From Viridibacterium sp035456105 (lineage in GTDB: Bacteria; Pseudomonadota; Gammaproteobacteria; Burkholderiales; Rhodocyclaceae), in NCBI GenBank assembly GCA_035456105.1, contig DATIDV010000034.1, positions 1-64,000 of the forward strand: DNA of 64,000 nucleotides, read 5' to 3'. Shown here in pieces: positions 45,640-54,473 of the stretch. Numbering within the stretch: the stretch's first letter is position 1; each line of letters begins with the position of its first letter. The notes beneath the pieces are model-generated. The model saw nothing but the letters and a program-made list of their open reading frames with translations. It was not told where the DNA came from and searched no databases. A program made the position numbers and the translations under genes.

Positions 45640-46430
45640 TGATCGACTCTTTGTAGGGGTTTCTGCGCATCGCTGCACAGGCCAAAGCGAGGGATCGCAA
45701 CGGGCGGACGACGCCGACCATTGGGGGCGCGACCCCGCAGCATGATGCAATGTAGTCAGCAGTCGTCAAAACGCAAGTCGGCCGCCCTTTTGGTCGTAGG
45801 TGCTTTTTTGGGTAAGTTTATTCGCTCCGTCGGGCCAGCAAATGGAACCCGCACGCGAACATGTCATCGGCATGTTTCGCGCTAAACATCCGCCGGAGCC
45901 GAGGACATTACCCCGGCGAAAACCAGCTCACCAGATTACTCGGCGTTGCGGTTAACCCGTTGCCCGCCGATAACATGCGGCCGTCTTCCCGCCCGGCGTC
46001 GTCCCCCGGTCGTATCGCTCTGCGTCACGCGGGGCGCCTTGATCGACTTGCCCAACTCGTTCTGTTCTTCGGGAGGCCTCACCCCGCGGAAGCGCGCGCA
46101 GCGCCTGCCATTTCGTCCCTCCTGCAGTCCGTCCACGATCTTGCTGCCGGAGGGCTTCGAGGGAGGTGTCACAGAGTGCCTGGAATCCTCATCTATCAAC
46201 ATGAACGCCGGATCACGCGTTGCTCTCCTCCGCTCTGATGCGCTCTCGCGCCAGAAATGGAAAGCCACTGAGAAGTCGATTTTCATATGCCGCTGGCATT
46301 AACAGGAAAATCCCGATCTCATTGCGGCACTGAGAACCCGTCATCCCGAACGGCAAATATTTGTCGGCGAATTTGACGGCGCCTGTCTGGAGCTAACGAT
46401 AAGCACTTGAAACAGTGGGGCTCCAGTATC
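45640..46430. other. Long stretch without a convincing gene
   Basis: About 790 bases between the activator gene and the first PEP-CTERM gene. An imperfect palindrome (CGCGAACATG ... CATGTTTCGCG, 45854-45881) is a possible operator or hairpin near the activator promoter. Open frames on both strands at 45861-46302 have no recognised domain and no ribosome site. Probably regulatory or decayed sequence. Confidence 0.5.
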
Positions 46431-46445
46431 TGGCGCAGGAATTGC
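46431..46445 (+). promoter_or_regulatory. Sigma-54-like promoter before the HAF/PEP-CTERM gene
   Basis: TGGCGCAGGAATTGC keeps GG and GC at exact -24/-12 spacing, with TTGC intact and two mismatches in the -24 element. It lies 50 bases upstream of the ATG at 46495. PEP-CTERM genes in floc-forming relatives such as Zoogloea are known to depend on sigma-54 (established knowledge). Confidence 0.6.
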
Positions 46446-46494
46446 GGTACCCCTGGGTGCTCACCGCGTCGCGGTGCTAACCGGTAAACCCAAA

Positions 46495-47544
46495 ATGAAT
46501 ATCAGATCAAGTTATGTGGCCACCGCAGCCGTGCTGCTTCTGGCAAGCGCCACCGCCATCGCAAGTCCTGTGTACACCATTTCGACACTGAATTTCGTCC
46601 CTTGGGGCATAAACGACGCAGGGCAGATCACCGGTAGCTATGGCAGCCTCGGCGCTGTCGTGCAAACCGGCGCGGTTGAGAACATCGTTGGAAATTTCCC
46701 TGGGGGAACAGAGGCGACTGGTTTGTCGATCAATACGTCGGGCCACATCACCGGTGAGGGCTACACCACCCAGAGTATCAACGCTCCGCTTCATGCATTC
46801 GTCTGGACCGGCGGTGCTCTCCAGGATCTCGGCACTTTGGGCGGGACGTATAGTTCCGGCCGTGGCATAAACGACGCTGGCATAGTTGTCGGAGTTAGTA
46901 GCACTGCCGGCGACGGCGCACAGCACGCATTCAGTTGGGCGAGTGGAACCATGACGGATCTCGGCACCTTGCCTGGGGACGGCCTCAGCGCTGCATACGG
47001 CATCAACAATGCAGGCGTGATCGTCGGCTACAGCCAAAAGACATTCCCGGACGCCAGCCATGCCGTTATCTGGGACGGAGGGACCATCAGTGATCTGGGG
47101 GTGGGCCAAGCCAAAGCTATTGACGATTCGGGGCGGGTTGCTGGCGTGAGCAACGGCAACGTGACGCTGTGGAGCGCTGGCGTCACACATGATCTGGGCT
47201 CCCTGGGTGGAGGTGGTGCCGCCATCTGGGACATTAACAACCTGGGCCAGATCGTTGGAAGCACCCTCGTCGCTGGCGGCTCCGGCAGGCACGCCATCAT
47301 TTCGGACGGGATCAGCCTGGTAGACCTGAACGCCCTGATCGACCCGACGCTGGGATGGGTCCTCACGGATGCAGACGTCATCAACGACTCCGGCGTGATT
47401 GCCGGCCAAGGCACATTCAATGGTAAAGACGCCTGGTTTCTTCTGACACCAGGCTCGGAGGTTCCTGAGCCGGGCACCCTGACCTTGGTATGCGCTGCGC
47501 TACTGCCTTTCGCATGCAGAAGAATCCGTTTCAGGAAGAAGTAG
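46495..47544 (+). CDS. PEP-CTERM protein with HAF repeats (349 aa)
   Basis: Signal peptide (VATAAVLLLASATAIAS), then about six repeats of the HAF type: GINDAGQITGSYG, LHAFVWTGGALQDLGTLGG, QHAFSWASGTMTDLGTLPG, INNAGVIVGYSQ and so on, forming a beta-propeller-like domain. The C-terminus has the exosortase sorting signal VPEPGTLTL, a hydrophobic helix and RRIRFRKK. An exosortase would cleave at PEP and release or anchor the protein for the extracellular matrix; no exosortase is in this window. The ATG at 46495 is preferred over a GTG at 46474. Confidence 0.88.
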   Translation: MNIRSSYVATAAVLLLASATAIASPVYTISTLNFVPWGINDAGQITGSYGSLGAVVQTGAVENIVGNFPGGTEATGLSINTSGHITGEGYTTQSINAPLHAFVWTGGALQDLGTLGGTYSSGRGINDAGIVVGVSSTAGDGAQHAFSWASGTMTDLGTLPGDGLSAAYGINNAGVIVGYSQKTFPDASHAVIWDGGTISDLGVGQAKAIDDSGRVAGVSNGNVTLWSAGVTHDLGSLGGGGAAIWDINNLGQIVGSTLVAGGSGRHAIISDGISLVDLNALIDPTLGWVLTDADVINDSGVIAGQGTFNGKDAWFLLTPGSEVPEPGTLTLVCAALLPFACRRIRFRKK

Positions 47545-47704
47545 CCTGACCGAAGCACAGCGCAATCCGGGGCGGCCAGGCGCCGCGCCACGACTCTGCT
47601 GCGAGGTCGTGATCCGGGCTCAGCCCTGCATCCGCGAGCTCGCTGGAGAGCCCGAAAAAAACAATATGCTGGCGAACTGCGGCTGTCTCTGCTTGAACTA
47701 CTCG

Positions 47705-47752
47705 GGCGTGTTCACATTCCCCCGGCGAATTGCGGGTGAATGTGAACACGCC
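47705..47752. repeat. 15-bp perfect inverted repeat between the PEP-CTERM and DUF6644-like genes
   Basis: GGCGTGTTCACATTC (47705-47719) is exactly inverted at 47738-47752, 18-base spacer. It may be the terminator of the PEP-CTERM gene, though there is no T-run, or an operator for the following pair. Confidence 0.55.
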
Positions 47753-47816
47753 GTAGATATGTGAATCACGGGATCACCGCGTTTGAAACTGTCGCCACCC
47801 AGGGGAATGGAAGAGC

Positions 47817-48275
47817 ATGAACATGCAACTGCTGGAGGGGCTGCACAGCCTGCCGCTGTCCGTATGGTTGCGTACCTCGGCCTGGGCTTACCCAAGCCTG
47901 GAGGCTCTTCACATCATGGCAGTGGCACTGGTCTTCGGCACGGTGTGGCTTGTGGATCTGCGCCTGCTGGGCCTGTTGAGACGCCTTGATACGCTCACGC
48001 TGGCCGCCAGTGCGTTGCCATGGACGCTTGCCGGATTCGCGCTGGCGGCCACCACCGGTGGCTTGATGTTCCTGACGCAGGCCGACGATCTGGTCAGCAA
48101 TCGCGCTTTCCTTACCAAGATTTGTCTGTTGATCGCCGCCGGTATCAACGCCGCGTGGCTGCACCTGCGCGGCCCGTTGCAAGCGGGCAGTCCGGGAACG
48201 CGCGCACAGGCTTTAGCGTCCATACTGATCTGGTCATGCGTGATTGTTTGTGGCCGGATGATTGCCTACGTGTAG
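47817..48275 (+). CDS. DUF6644-like integral membrane protein (152 aa)
   Basis: Four hydrophobic segments with the pattern WLRTSAWAYPSLEALHIMAV, FGTVWLVDLRLLGLLRR, LPWTLAGFALAATTGGLMFL and AFLTKICLLIAAGINAAWL that I associate with DUF6644. The conserved His in LEALHIM could bind heme or metal, but the function is unknown. GGAAGAGC precedes the ATG. The next gene, a DUF6152-like secreted protein, is 46 bases downstream; the two are often found together. Confidence 0.7.
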   Translation: MNMQLLEGLHSLPLSVWLRTSAWAYPSLEALHIMAVALVFGTVWLVDLRLLGLLRRLDTLTLAASALPWTLAGFALAATTGGLMFLTQADDLVSNRAFLTKICLLIAAGINAAWLHLRGPLQAGSPGTRAQALASILIWSCVIVCGRMIAYV

Positions 48276-48321
48276 GCCCGGCCCACCCCGTCATCATGAA
48301 CATTCCCGAAAGGAGACCTTC

Positions 48322-48792
48322 ATGAACCGCCGCACTTTCCTGTTGAGCATTCCCGCGCTCTATGCCTTGCCAAGCGCGCAGGCGCACCATGGCTGGAGCA
48401 GTTTCGACGACAGCCGCCCCCTGTATCTTGAAGGAGTAGTCAAGAAAGTCAGCTGGCAGAACCCGCACGCCGAGCTAGTGCTGGAAGTGTCGCCAGACTT
48501 GAAACTACCGACTGATCTGGCAATGCGTAGCGTGCCCGCCCAGAGCGCCTCTCTGGATGCGGCGGCAATCCTTGCCAAGACCAGTTTGCCGCGCCGCAAG
48601 GACCGCGAGTGGAGGATCGAGCTGGCGCCCATCACCCGCATGAATCAATGGAAGGTTGCCGAGATCAAGGTCGGCGAGCGGCTCTCGATGGTCGGCTACA
48701 CATCCAAGGATGAGCAAGGCGAAGCCGTGATGCGTGCGGAGTATCTGTTCCGCGGCGCGACGGTGACCCCGCTGCGCTCCAGCCCGGCCTGA
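48322..48792 (+). CDS. DUF6152-like periplasmic protein (156 aa)
   Basis: Start ATG at 48322 with AAGGAG upstream. A Tat/Sec-like signal (MNRRTFLLSIPALYALPSAQA) is followed at once by HHGWSSFDDSRPLYLEGVVK and VSWQNPHAELVLEV, the DUF6152 hallmark. The RR-containing start may mean Tat export. The fold resembles small OB-like copper or cofactor proteins; function unknown. It pairs with the membrane gene before it. Confidence 0.72.
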   Translation: MNRRTFLLSIPALYALPSAQAHHGWSSFDDSRPLYLEGVVKKVSWQNPHAELVLEVSPDLKLPTDLAMRSVPAQSASLDAAAILAKTSLPRRKDREWRIELAPITRMNQWKVAEIKVGERLSMVGYTSKDEQGEAVMRAEYLFRGATVTPLRSSPA

Positions 48793-48890
48793 CATCGAAG
48801 CTGGACCACAAGCGGCACCGAGCCGATAGCTTTCACATCGCAGCGGGTTTCGGGCGCGGACTCTTCGCGTGAGGCGCGCACAAATGACAA

Positions 48891-48920
48891 GCCCCGAAGA
48901 AGCGTGAGCTTCTTCGGGGC
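48891..48920. terminator. Hairpin terminator between convergent genes
   Basis: GCCCCGAAGAAGC (48891-48903) pairs perfectly with GCTTCTTCGGGGC (48908-48920) around GTGA. The T-run is weak on both sides. It can serve both the DUF6152-like gene and the minus-strand PEP-CTERM gene. Confidence 0.7.
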
Positions 48921-48942
48921 CTACCGGGCACCACAGGTGAAA

Positions 48943-49515
48943 TCAAACTGACTTGCGGCGTTTCGCGAAGACTCCCATCAGACCCAAGGCGGCAAGCACC
49001 AAGACATTCGTCCCAGGCTCAGGCGTTTCAAATGCAATGTTGTCGACAAACGTCTGGCCAGGCAGGTTTGACAAGGTGAACCACGAAATTCCACTGAACG
49101 TTGTGCCAAATGAATCGGTACCGAATACATCTGAACTCAGATTTACGCTGGCCCCGTTGGACCCCGTTACCGACAAAAGCCCGAACGTAGCCCAGTTGGA
49201 ATAGGCAGCCGTGGGCTGCTCGATATCCAGACTCAAGAGATTGAACAAACCGCCATTGGTGAGCTGAAACCGGTATGAAGAACTGTTTCGATTGATCATC
49301 AGCTCACGTTCACCCGGCACGCCGATTGATGCCCCCTGATAATCACGCACATCTCCAAACGAGCCGTTGGTGATGACCATTCCGCTTCCGACAAACCCTT
49401 GGCTATTGACAGGCGCGCCAGTTCCGAATGTCATGACACTTGCACTGGCATGCAGGCTTGCGCACAACATCAATGCCGACAACAGTGTTTGTCTCAGACC
49501 CTTCTGCAAACTCAT
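48943..49515 (-). CDS. PEP-CTERM sorting domain protein (190 aa)
   Basis: 190 residues from the ATG at 49515, with GGGGGGT seven bases upstream (a further ATG at 49521). A signal peptide (LRQTLLSALMLCASLHASA) precedes a beta-sandwich-like body (GTGAPVNSQGFVGSGMVITN, FRFQLTNGGLF-type strands). The C-terminus is TPEPGTNVLVLAALGLMGVF followed by AKRRKSV: PEP motif, helix, basic tail. It is predicted to be handled by an exosortase encoded elsewhere and to join the extracellular matrix. Confidence 0.85.
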   Translation of the reverse strand: MSLQKGLRQTLLSALMLCASLHASASVMTFGTGAPVNSQGFVGSGMVITNGSFGDVRDYQGASIGVPGERELMINRNSSSYRFQLTNGGLFNLLSLDIEQPTAAYSNWATFGLLSVTGSNGASVNLSSDVFGTDSFGTTFSGISWFTLSNLPGQTFVDNIAFETPEPGTNVLVLAALGLMGVFAKRRKSV

Positions 49516-49552
49516 TCCCATACCCCCCGTTTTATGAATGTTCGCCGCATAA

Positions 49553-49567
49553 GCAGTTTTTATGCCG
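49553..49567 (-). promoter_or_regulatory. Possible sigma-54 promoter before the second PEP-CTERM gene
   Basis: On the minus strand CGGCATAAAAACTGC has GG and GC at -24/-12 spacing with GGCA and TGC kept, 38 bases before the ATG at 49515. It is weaker than the other two matches. Confidence 0.4.
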
Positions 49568-49879
49568 AAAAGTGACAATGCCGTAACTCCTTGTTCTATT
49601 GGGATGCAGCCAGAACCTGAACACGGCCACCTGAGTGGGTGTTAAAAAAATCGACACATATGGCGATGCCCCGTTGATACAAGGTCTTTGCTGGCGTACG
49701 AACAAGGGGGTGGAAGCGCAGCACATTTCGCCCCGTAGATCACACTAACTACAACACTTCCTGCATCGTCGTCCGTATCAATTCCAACGTCGTGCGCTGC
49801 TTGCCGTGCATAGCTTGATCATCAGCGGCGTCTCGCTGCATTGAGAAGCGACTCCTGAATCTCGCAACCCTGCTCACAT
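49568..49879. other. Intergenic stretch, no gene seen
   Basis: About 310 bases between the second PEP-CTERM gene and the LysR gene. No convincing frame, hairpin or repeat was found. Confidence 0.5.
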
Positions 49880-50794
49880 TCAGCCCTGCATCGCCTTCAC
49901 CGTCTCGCAGACGAGTTCCAGCGCGAGCTGCTGAGAGCGCGTGCTGGGGCGCAGTGCGCTGGTCGCGCTGAACAAGGGAATCATCAGCACGCTGCCATTG
50001 GGCATGGTGATGGGCCGCACCGTGAAATCGGAGGGGCGGATCGATCTGGCGACGGCGTGGCGCGGCAGGATCGCGCAGCCCGCGCCATCGGCAACGAGGT
50101 CCAGGATCGCGGGGACGCCATCAATCTCCAGCGCAACATCGGGCTGACGGCCAATTGCTGCCATCTCGGTTTCGACAACCATGCGGATGGCATTCGGCCG
50201 ACTGGGAATCACCAGCGGCAGGGGCGCGACCTCAGCCAGTGGCAACGCCGCCGGTGGCGGGTCTTCAGCCAGGCCGGGCGGTCGTCGCTCCACGAGTATC
50301 AGCTCCTCCGCACCGATCTGCACAAGTTCCAGCCCCGGTATCGGGCCCGGCTTATAGAGCACGGCGATGTCGATGTGACCGGTCAGCAGACGCTCTTGCA
50401 GCGCCACCGAGAGCCCTTCGCTTATAGACAGGCGCGCCTCAGGCAAACGCTGGCGGAACGCGCGCGTGAGCGGCACGGTCAGCATGCGTGCCACGCTCGG
50501 CGGCAACCCCAGCGCAACGCGACCCGCCAGGCCCCCACGCATCAGCGCCAGTTCTTCACGCGCACGCGCGACCTGATGAAGGATGCCGCGTCCATGCTCC
50601 AGCAAGAGCTTGCCGGCCTCGGTCGTCGTGGCGCCGCGACCGTTCCGCGTCAGCAGGGTCTGGCGCAATTCCACTTCAAGCAAACGCACCTGACGGCTCA
50701 GCGCGGGCTGGGCGATGTCCAGCGCCAGGGCTGCGCGTGTGAAGCTGCCGAGCTCTGCCACGCGCACAAAATATTCGAGTTGTTTCAGGTCCAT
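49880..50794 (-). CDS. LysR-type regulator of the protocatechuate gene cluster
   Basis: 304 residues from the ATG at 50794 (MDLKQLEYFVRVAELGSFTR), the family start; upstream in-frame ATGs add non-homologous residues. The winged HTH has AALALDIAQPALSRQVRLLE. The effector domain (about 90-300) is of normal length. It is divergent from the lig operon and is likely its regulator, responding to a pathway intermediate, as LigR-type proteins do (inference from position). Confidence 0.9.
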   Translation of the reverse strand: MDLKQLEYFVRVAELGSFTRAALALDIAQPALSRQVRLLEVELRQTLLTRNGRGATTTEAGKLLLEHGRGILHQVARAREELALMRGGLAGRVALGLPPSVARMLTVPLTRAFRQRLPEARLSISEGLSVALQERLLTGHIDIAVLYKPGPIPGLELVQIGAEELILVERRPPGLAEDPPPAALPLAEVAPLPLVIPSRPNAIRMVVETEMAAIGRQPDVALEIDGVPAILDLVADGAGCAILPRHAVARSIRPSDFTVRPITMPNGSVLMIPLFSATSALRPSTRSQQLALELVCETVKAMQG

Positions 50795-51066
50795 CTTGGG
50801 TCCATAAGTCACTGTTCTTCGACGAGCCCAGGGCAGAAGGCTTGGCATCCCGGTGAAAGCCGGGACGACGGAAATTCTAGAGTGCCCCGCCAAACCCTCT
50901 CCCGACACGTAGGGGTTTTCCTGCATATCTCCCCATCAGTTATATCATTTTGTTCTAGCAGATAGTCGCCCCCCCTGCTTTCGGCACATCTGGCGGACTC
51001 GCACAATGCCCCACACATTTGGCCCATGGCCAACACCCCAACAGCAGCACTTCCTTGAGAGGGCGT
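50795..51066. promoter_or_regulatory. Divergent control region between LysR and lig operon
   Basis: It should hold the LysR operator and both promoters, which I cannot pinpoint. A short REP-like palindrome CCCGG...CCGGG lies at 50849-50864, close to the LysR start. Confidence 0.45.
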
Positions 51067-51765
51067 ATGCAAGGCAGCACGAAAATGTCCGGCGTCTCAT
51101 CGATGGCAACGCGCTTGCTGCTCGCAGACATGACGCAAGCATTTTCTTCACTCACGGCACTCGATGTGAGCTTCACATCGATCGGTGGCGTCGATGCCGT
51201 AAAACGGATGCAGGCCGGCGAACGCTTTGATGTGGTGGTGCTTGCGCGCGATGCCATCGACAAGCTCGAAGCGTCGGGCCATGTATTGGCAGGCAGCCGC
51301 CGCGACTGGGTGCATTCAAGCGTGGCGATTGCAATGCGTGCGGATGCCCCGCGCATCTCAGTCGATAGCGAGACGGCCTTGCGCCGTGCAGTACTGGAAC
51401 ACAAGGTGGGTTATTCGACGGGGCCCAGCGGCACCGCCCTGCTCCAGCTCTTCGAACGCTGGGGTATTCAGGAAGAGATGCGCGAACGTCTCGTGCAGGC
51501 GCCTGCCGGCGTCTCGGTTGCAAATCTTGTTGCGGATGGACGTGTCGATCTGGGCTTTCAGCAACTGAGCGAATTGACGAATGTGCCGGGTGTGCATGTG
51601 CTCGGTTTGATGCCACGGGGCTGCGAAATCATTTCGACGTTTTCCACGGCCATCGGCGCGGCATCGACGTGCCAGAGCGAAGTGCGGGAGTTCCTGACCT
51701 TCATGCACTCGACGGATGCTGCAGAAATCGTGAATCGACATGGCATGTCGCTCGTACAACACTAA
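51067..51765 (+). CDS. Periplasmic-binding-protein fold, ModA-like, without signal peptide
   Basis: 232 residues from the ATG at 51067 (GAGAGGG just upstream; ATG 51085 is possible). Type-2 solute-binding-protein pattern: SSLTALDVSFTSIGGVDAVK, AGERFDVVVLARDAIDKLEA, AIAMRADAPRISVDSETALR, VADGRVDLGFQQLSEL. No hydrophobic signal segment is present in any start variant, so the protein is probably cytoplasmic. It is the first gene of the lig operon, 11 bases before ligJ. A ligand sensor or chaperone of an intermediate is possible; it is not the TRAP binding protein, which is encoded at 58884. Confidence 0.75.
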   Translation: MQGSTKMSGVSSMATRLLLADMTQAFSSLTALDVSFTSIGGVDAVKRMQAGERFDVVVLARDAIDKLEASGHVLAGSRRDWVHSSVAIAMRADAPRISVDSETALRRAVLEHKVGYSTGPSGTALLQLFERWGIQEEMRERLVQAPAGVSVANLVADGRVDLGFQQLSELTNVPGVHVLGLMPRGCEIISTFSTAIGAASTCQSEVREFLTFMHSTDAAEIVNRHGMSLVQH

Positions 51766-51776
51766 AAGGACGTTTC

Positions 51777-52802
51777 ATGATCATCGACTGCCACGGCCAC
51801 TACACCACCGCTCCCAAGGCGCTGGAAGAATGGCGCAACCGCCAGATCGCCGGCATCAAGGACCCGGCGCTGATGCCTGCCGTTCGCGAGCTGAAGATCT
51901 CAGACGACGAGCTGCGCGAGTCCATCGAGGCCAACCAGCTGCGCCTGATGCGTGAGCGCGGCTCGGACCTGACGATCTTCTCGCCGCGCGCAAGCTTCAT
52001 GGCGCATCACATCGGCGACTTCCAGGTGTCATCCACCTGGGCGGCGATCTGCAATGAGCTGTGCCATCGTGTCGCGCAGCTCTTCCCGGACAACTTCATC
52101 GGCGCGGCCATGCTGCCGCAATCGCCGGGCGTCGATCCGAAAACCTGCATCGCCGAGCTGGAAAAGTGCGTGAAGGACTATGGCTTCGTCGCCATCAACC
52201 TCAACCCGGACCCTTCCGGTGGGCACTGGAAAGAGCCGCCACTCACCGACCGTCACTGGTATCCCATCTACGAGAAGATGGTCGAGTACGACATACCGGC
52301 GATGGTGCATGTCAGCACCAGTTGCAATGCCTGCTTCCACACGACTGGCGCGCACTACCTCAATGCCGACACCACGGCTTTCATGCAGTGCCTCACTGGT
52401 GATCTGTTCAAGGATTTCCCGACGCTGAAGTTCGTGATCCCGCATGGCGGCGGCGCGGTGCCTTATCACTGGGGGCGCTTCCGTGGTCTGGCGCAAGAGC
52501 TGAAGAAACCACTGTTGCAGGATCACCTGCTCAACAACATCTTTTTCGACACCTGCGTCTATCACCAGCCCGGCGTCGACCTGCTGACCAAAGTGATTCC
52601 GGTCGACAACATCCTGTTCGCCAGCGAGATGATCGGCGCAGTGCGCGGCATCGACCCGGAAACGGGCAACTACTACGACGACACGAAGCGCTACATCGAT
52701 GCTGCCAGCATCGAGCCGGAAGCACGCTACAAGATCTATGAAGGCAATGCGCGCCGCGTGTATCCACGACTGGATGCGGCGCTCAAGGCTCGCAACAAAT
52801 AG
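51777..52802 (+). CDS. ligJ: 4-oxalomesaconate hydratase (amidohydrolase type), LigJ
   Basis: Hydrates 4-oxalomesaconate to 4-carboxy-4-hydroxy-2-oxoadipate in the protocatechuate 4,5-cleavage pathway. An amidohydrolase fold with metal ligands in IIDCHGHYTT, the His of VIPHGGGAVPYHWGRF and the late Asp/Glu region. The opening MIIDCHGHYTTAPKALEEWR is characteristic of LigJ. 341 residues, ATG at 51777 with AAAGGA upstream. Followed after 22 bases by ligK. Confidence 0.9.
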   Translation: MIIDCHGHYTTAPKALEEWRNRQIAGIKDPALMPAVRELKISDDELRESIEANQLRLMRERGSDLTIFSPRASFMAHHIGDFQVSSTWAAICNELCHRVAQLFPDNFIGAAMLPQSPGVDPKTCIAELEKCVKDYGFVAINLNPDPSGGHWKEPPLTDRHWYPIYEKMVEYDIPAMVHVSTSCNACFHTTGAHYLNADTTAFMQCLTGDLFKDFPTLKFVIPHGGGAVPYHWGRFRGLAQELKKPLLQDHLLNNIFFDTCVYHQPGVDLLTKVIPVDNILFASEMIGAVRGIDPETGNYYDDTKRYIDAASIEPEARYKIYEGNARRVYPRLDAALKARNK

Positions 52803-52824
52803 ATCAACGAGAAAGGAGGACGCA

Positions 52825-53520
52825 ATGAGTCCATTGATGAATCAGCTGGGCGTCGTCAAACGCAAGATCGTGCGCACCGACGCGGCAGCAGTCGAAAAAC
52901 TCTCACGCTTCGGCGTCGCGACGATTCACGAAGCCATGGGCCGCGTCGGCCTGATGAAGACTTACATGCGCCCAGCCTATCCCGGCGCGCGCATCTGCGG
53001 CACAGCGGTGACCATCCTGCTGCAGCCCGGTGACAACTGGATGATGCATGTCGCGGCTGAGCAATTGCGGCCGGGCGATGTGGCCGTAGCCGCCTGCACG
53101 ACCGACAACACCGACGGCTTCTTCGGCGACCTGCTGGCGACCTCATTCAAAGCGCGCGGCGCACGCGGCCTGATCATCGACGGCGGTGTGCGTGATGTCG
53201 ATGAACTGCAGAAGATGGACTTTCCGGTCTTCTCGCGTGCCATCAATGCCAAGGGCACGATCAAGGCCACGCTGGGCTCGGTGAACATTCCGGTGGTCTG
53301 CGCGGGCGCGCTGGTCACGCCAGGCGACGTGGTGATTGCAGATGCCGATGGCATCGTCGTCGTGCCCGCGGCCATGGCACAACAGGTTGCCGATGCCGCT
53401 GAAGCACGCGAGAACCTCGAAGGCGAGAAGCGCGCGAAGTTCGCGGCGGGCGTGCTGGGCCTTGACCTCTACAAGATGCGCGAGCCGCTTGAAAAAGCCG
53501 GCCTCAAGTACATCGACTGA
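52825..53520 (+). CDS. ligK: 4-carboxy-4-hydroxy-2-oxoadipate aldolase / oxaloacetate decarboxylase, LigK
   Basis: Cleaves the LigJ product to pyruvate and oxaloacetate, the last step of the pathway. A RraA-like class II aldolase: VATIHEAMGRVG at the N-terminus, GDNWMMHVAAEQLRPGDVAV, and the active-site stretch GGVRDVDEL with Arg and Asp. 231 residues. Start at the ATG 52825 with AAAGGAGG upstream. Confidence 0.92.
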   Translation: MSPLMNQLGVVKRKIVRTDAAAVEKLSRFGVATIHEAMGRVGLMKTYMRPAYPGARICGTAVTILLQPGDNWMMHVAAEQLRPGDVAVAACTTDNTDGFFGDLLATSFKARGARGLIIDGGVRDVDELQKMDFPVFSRAINAKGTIKATLGSVNIPVVCAGALVTPGDVVIADADGIVVVPAAMAQQVADAAEARENLEGEKRAKFAAGVLGLDLYKMREPLEKAGLKYID

Positions 53521-53533
53521 ACAGGCGACCGAA

Positions 53534-54457
53534 ATGACAACATTCGAAAAAACCCCTGACTGGCTCGACTGGTACGACGGCCCGAGCAAACCACAATTCG
53601 CGCCACCACCCGGAGCAGTGGATGCGCACTGCCACGTGTTCGGGCCGGGGGATGAATTTCCCTTTGCGCCAGAGCGCAAATACACCCCCTGCGATGCATC
53701 GAAGGCGCAGCTGTTTGCCTTGCGCGATCAGCTCGGCTTTTCCCGCAACGTGATCGTGCAAGCCACCTGTCACGGCGCCGACAACCGCGCCATGGTGGAT
53801 GCCTGCATCGCTTCGCAAGGCAAGGCACGCGGCATCGCCACCGTACGTCGCAGCATCACTGACGAAGAGTTGCAAGCCTTGCATGCCGCCGGAGTACGCG
53901 GCGTGCGCTTCAATTTCGTCAAACGCCTGGTCGACTTCACGCCACGCGACGAGCTGATGGAAATCGCCGAGCGCATCAACAAGCTCGGCTGGCACGTCGT
54001 CATCTATTTCGAAGCGCAAGACCTGCCCGAGTTGTGGAATTTCTTCACGACCCTGCCAACCACCGTGGTGGTCGACCACATGGGGCGGCCCGATGTCAGC
54101 AAGCCCATCGACGGCCCCGAATTCGCTCTGTTTGAACTCTTCATGCGCGAGCATCCCAACGTGTGGAGCAAGGTGAGTTGCCCGGAACGCCTGTCCGTCA
54201 CGGGGCCACGTGCGCTGGACGGCGAGCGCAACGCGTATCGCGATGTCATTCCTTTTGCGCGCCGAATCGTCGAGCAGTTTCCTGACCGCGTGCTGTGGGG
54301 CACTGACTGGCCCCACCCGAACCTGAAAGACCACATGCCTGATGATGGCCTGCTGGTCGACGTGATTCCGCACATCGCGGTCACACCTGAACTTCAACGC
54401 AAGCTCCTGGTGGACAACCCCATGCGTCTGTACTGGCCTGAGGAGGTGAAGCGATGA
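53534..54457 (+). CDS. ligI: 2-pyrone-4,6-dicarboxylate lactonase, LigI
   Basis: Hydrolyses 2-pyrone-4,6-dicarboxylate to 4-oxalomesaconate. Amidohydrolase fold with DAHCHVFGPGDEFPFAPERK near the start, RGVRFNFVKRLVDFTP, VVDHMGRPDVSKP and the final WGTDWPHPNLKDHMPDDG (catalytic Asp). 307 residues from the ATG at 53534, 13 bases after ligK. Confidence 0.93.
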   Translation: MTTFEKTPDWLDWYDGPSKPQFAPPPGAVDAHCHVFGPGDEFPFAPERKYTPCDASKAQLFALRDQLGFSRNVIVQATCHGADNRAMVDACIASQGKARGIATVRRSITDEELQALHAAGVRGVRFNFVKRLVDFTPRDELMEIAERINKLGWHVVIYFEAQDLPELWNFFTTLPTTVVVDHMGRPDVSKPIDGPEFALFELFMREHPNVWSKVSCPERLSVTGPRALDGERNAYRDVIPFARRIVEQFPDRVLWGTDWPHPNLKDHMPDDGLLVDVIPHIAVTPELQRKLLVDNPMRLYWPEEVKR

Positions 54458-54473
54458 ATGCACACACGCGCCC

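Noticed and set aside
45861..46302. Overlapping 116-125 codon frames on both strands upstream of the first PEP-CTERM gene
   Set aside because: Composition is unlike neighbouring genes, no start signal and no domain I recognise; kept only as part of the non-coding stretch.
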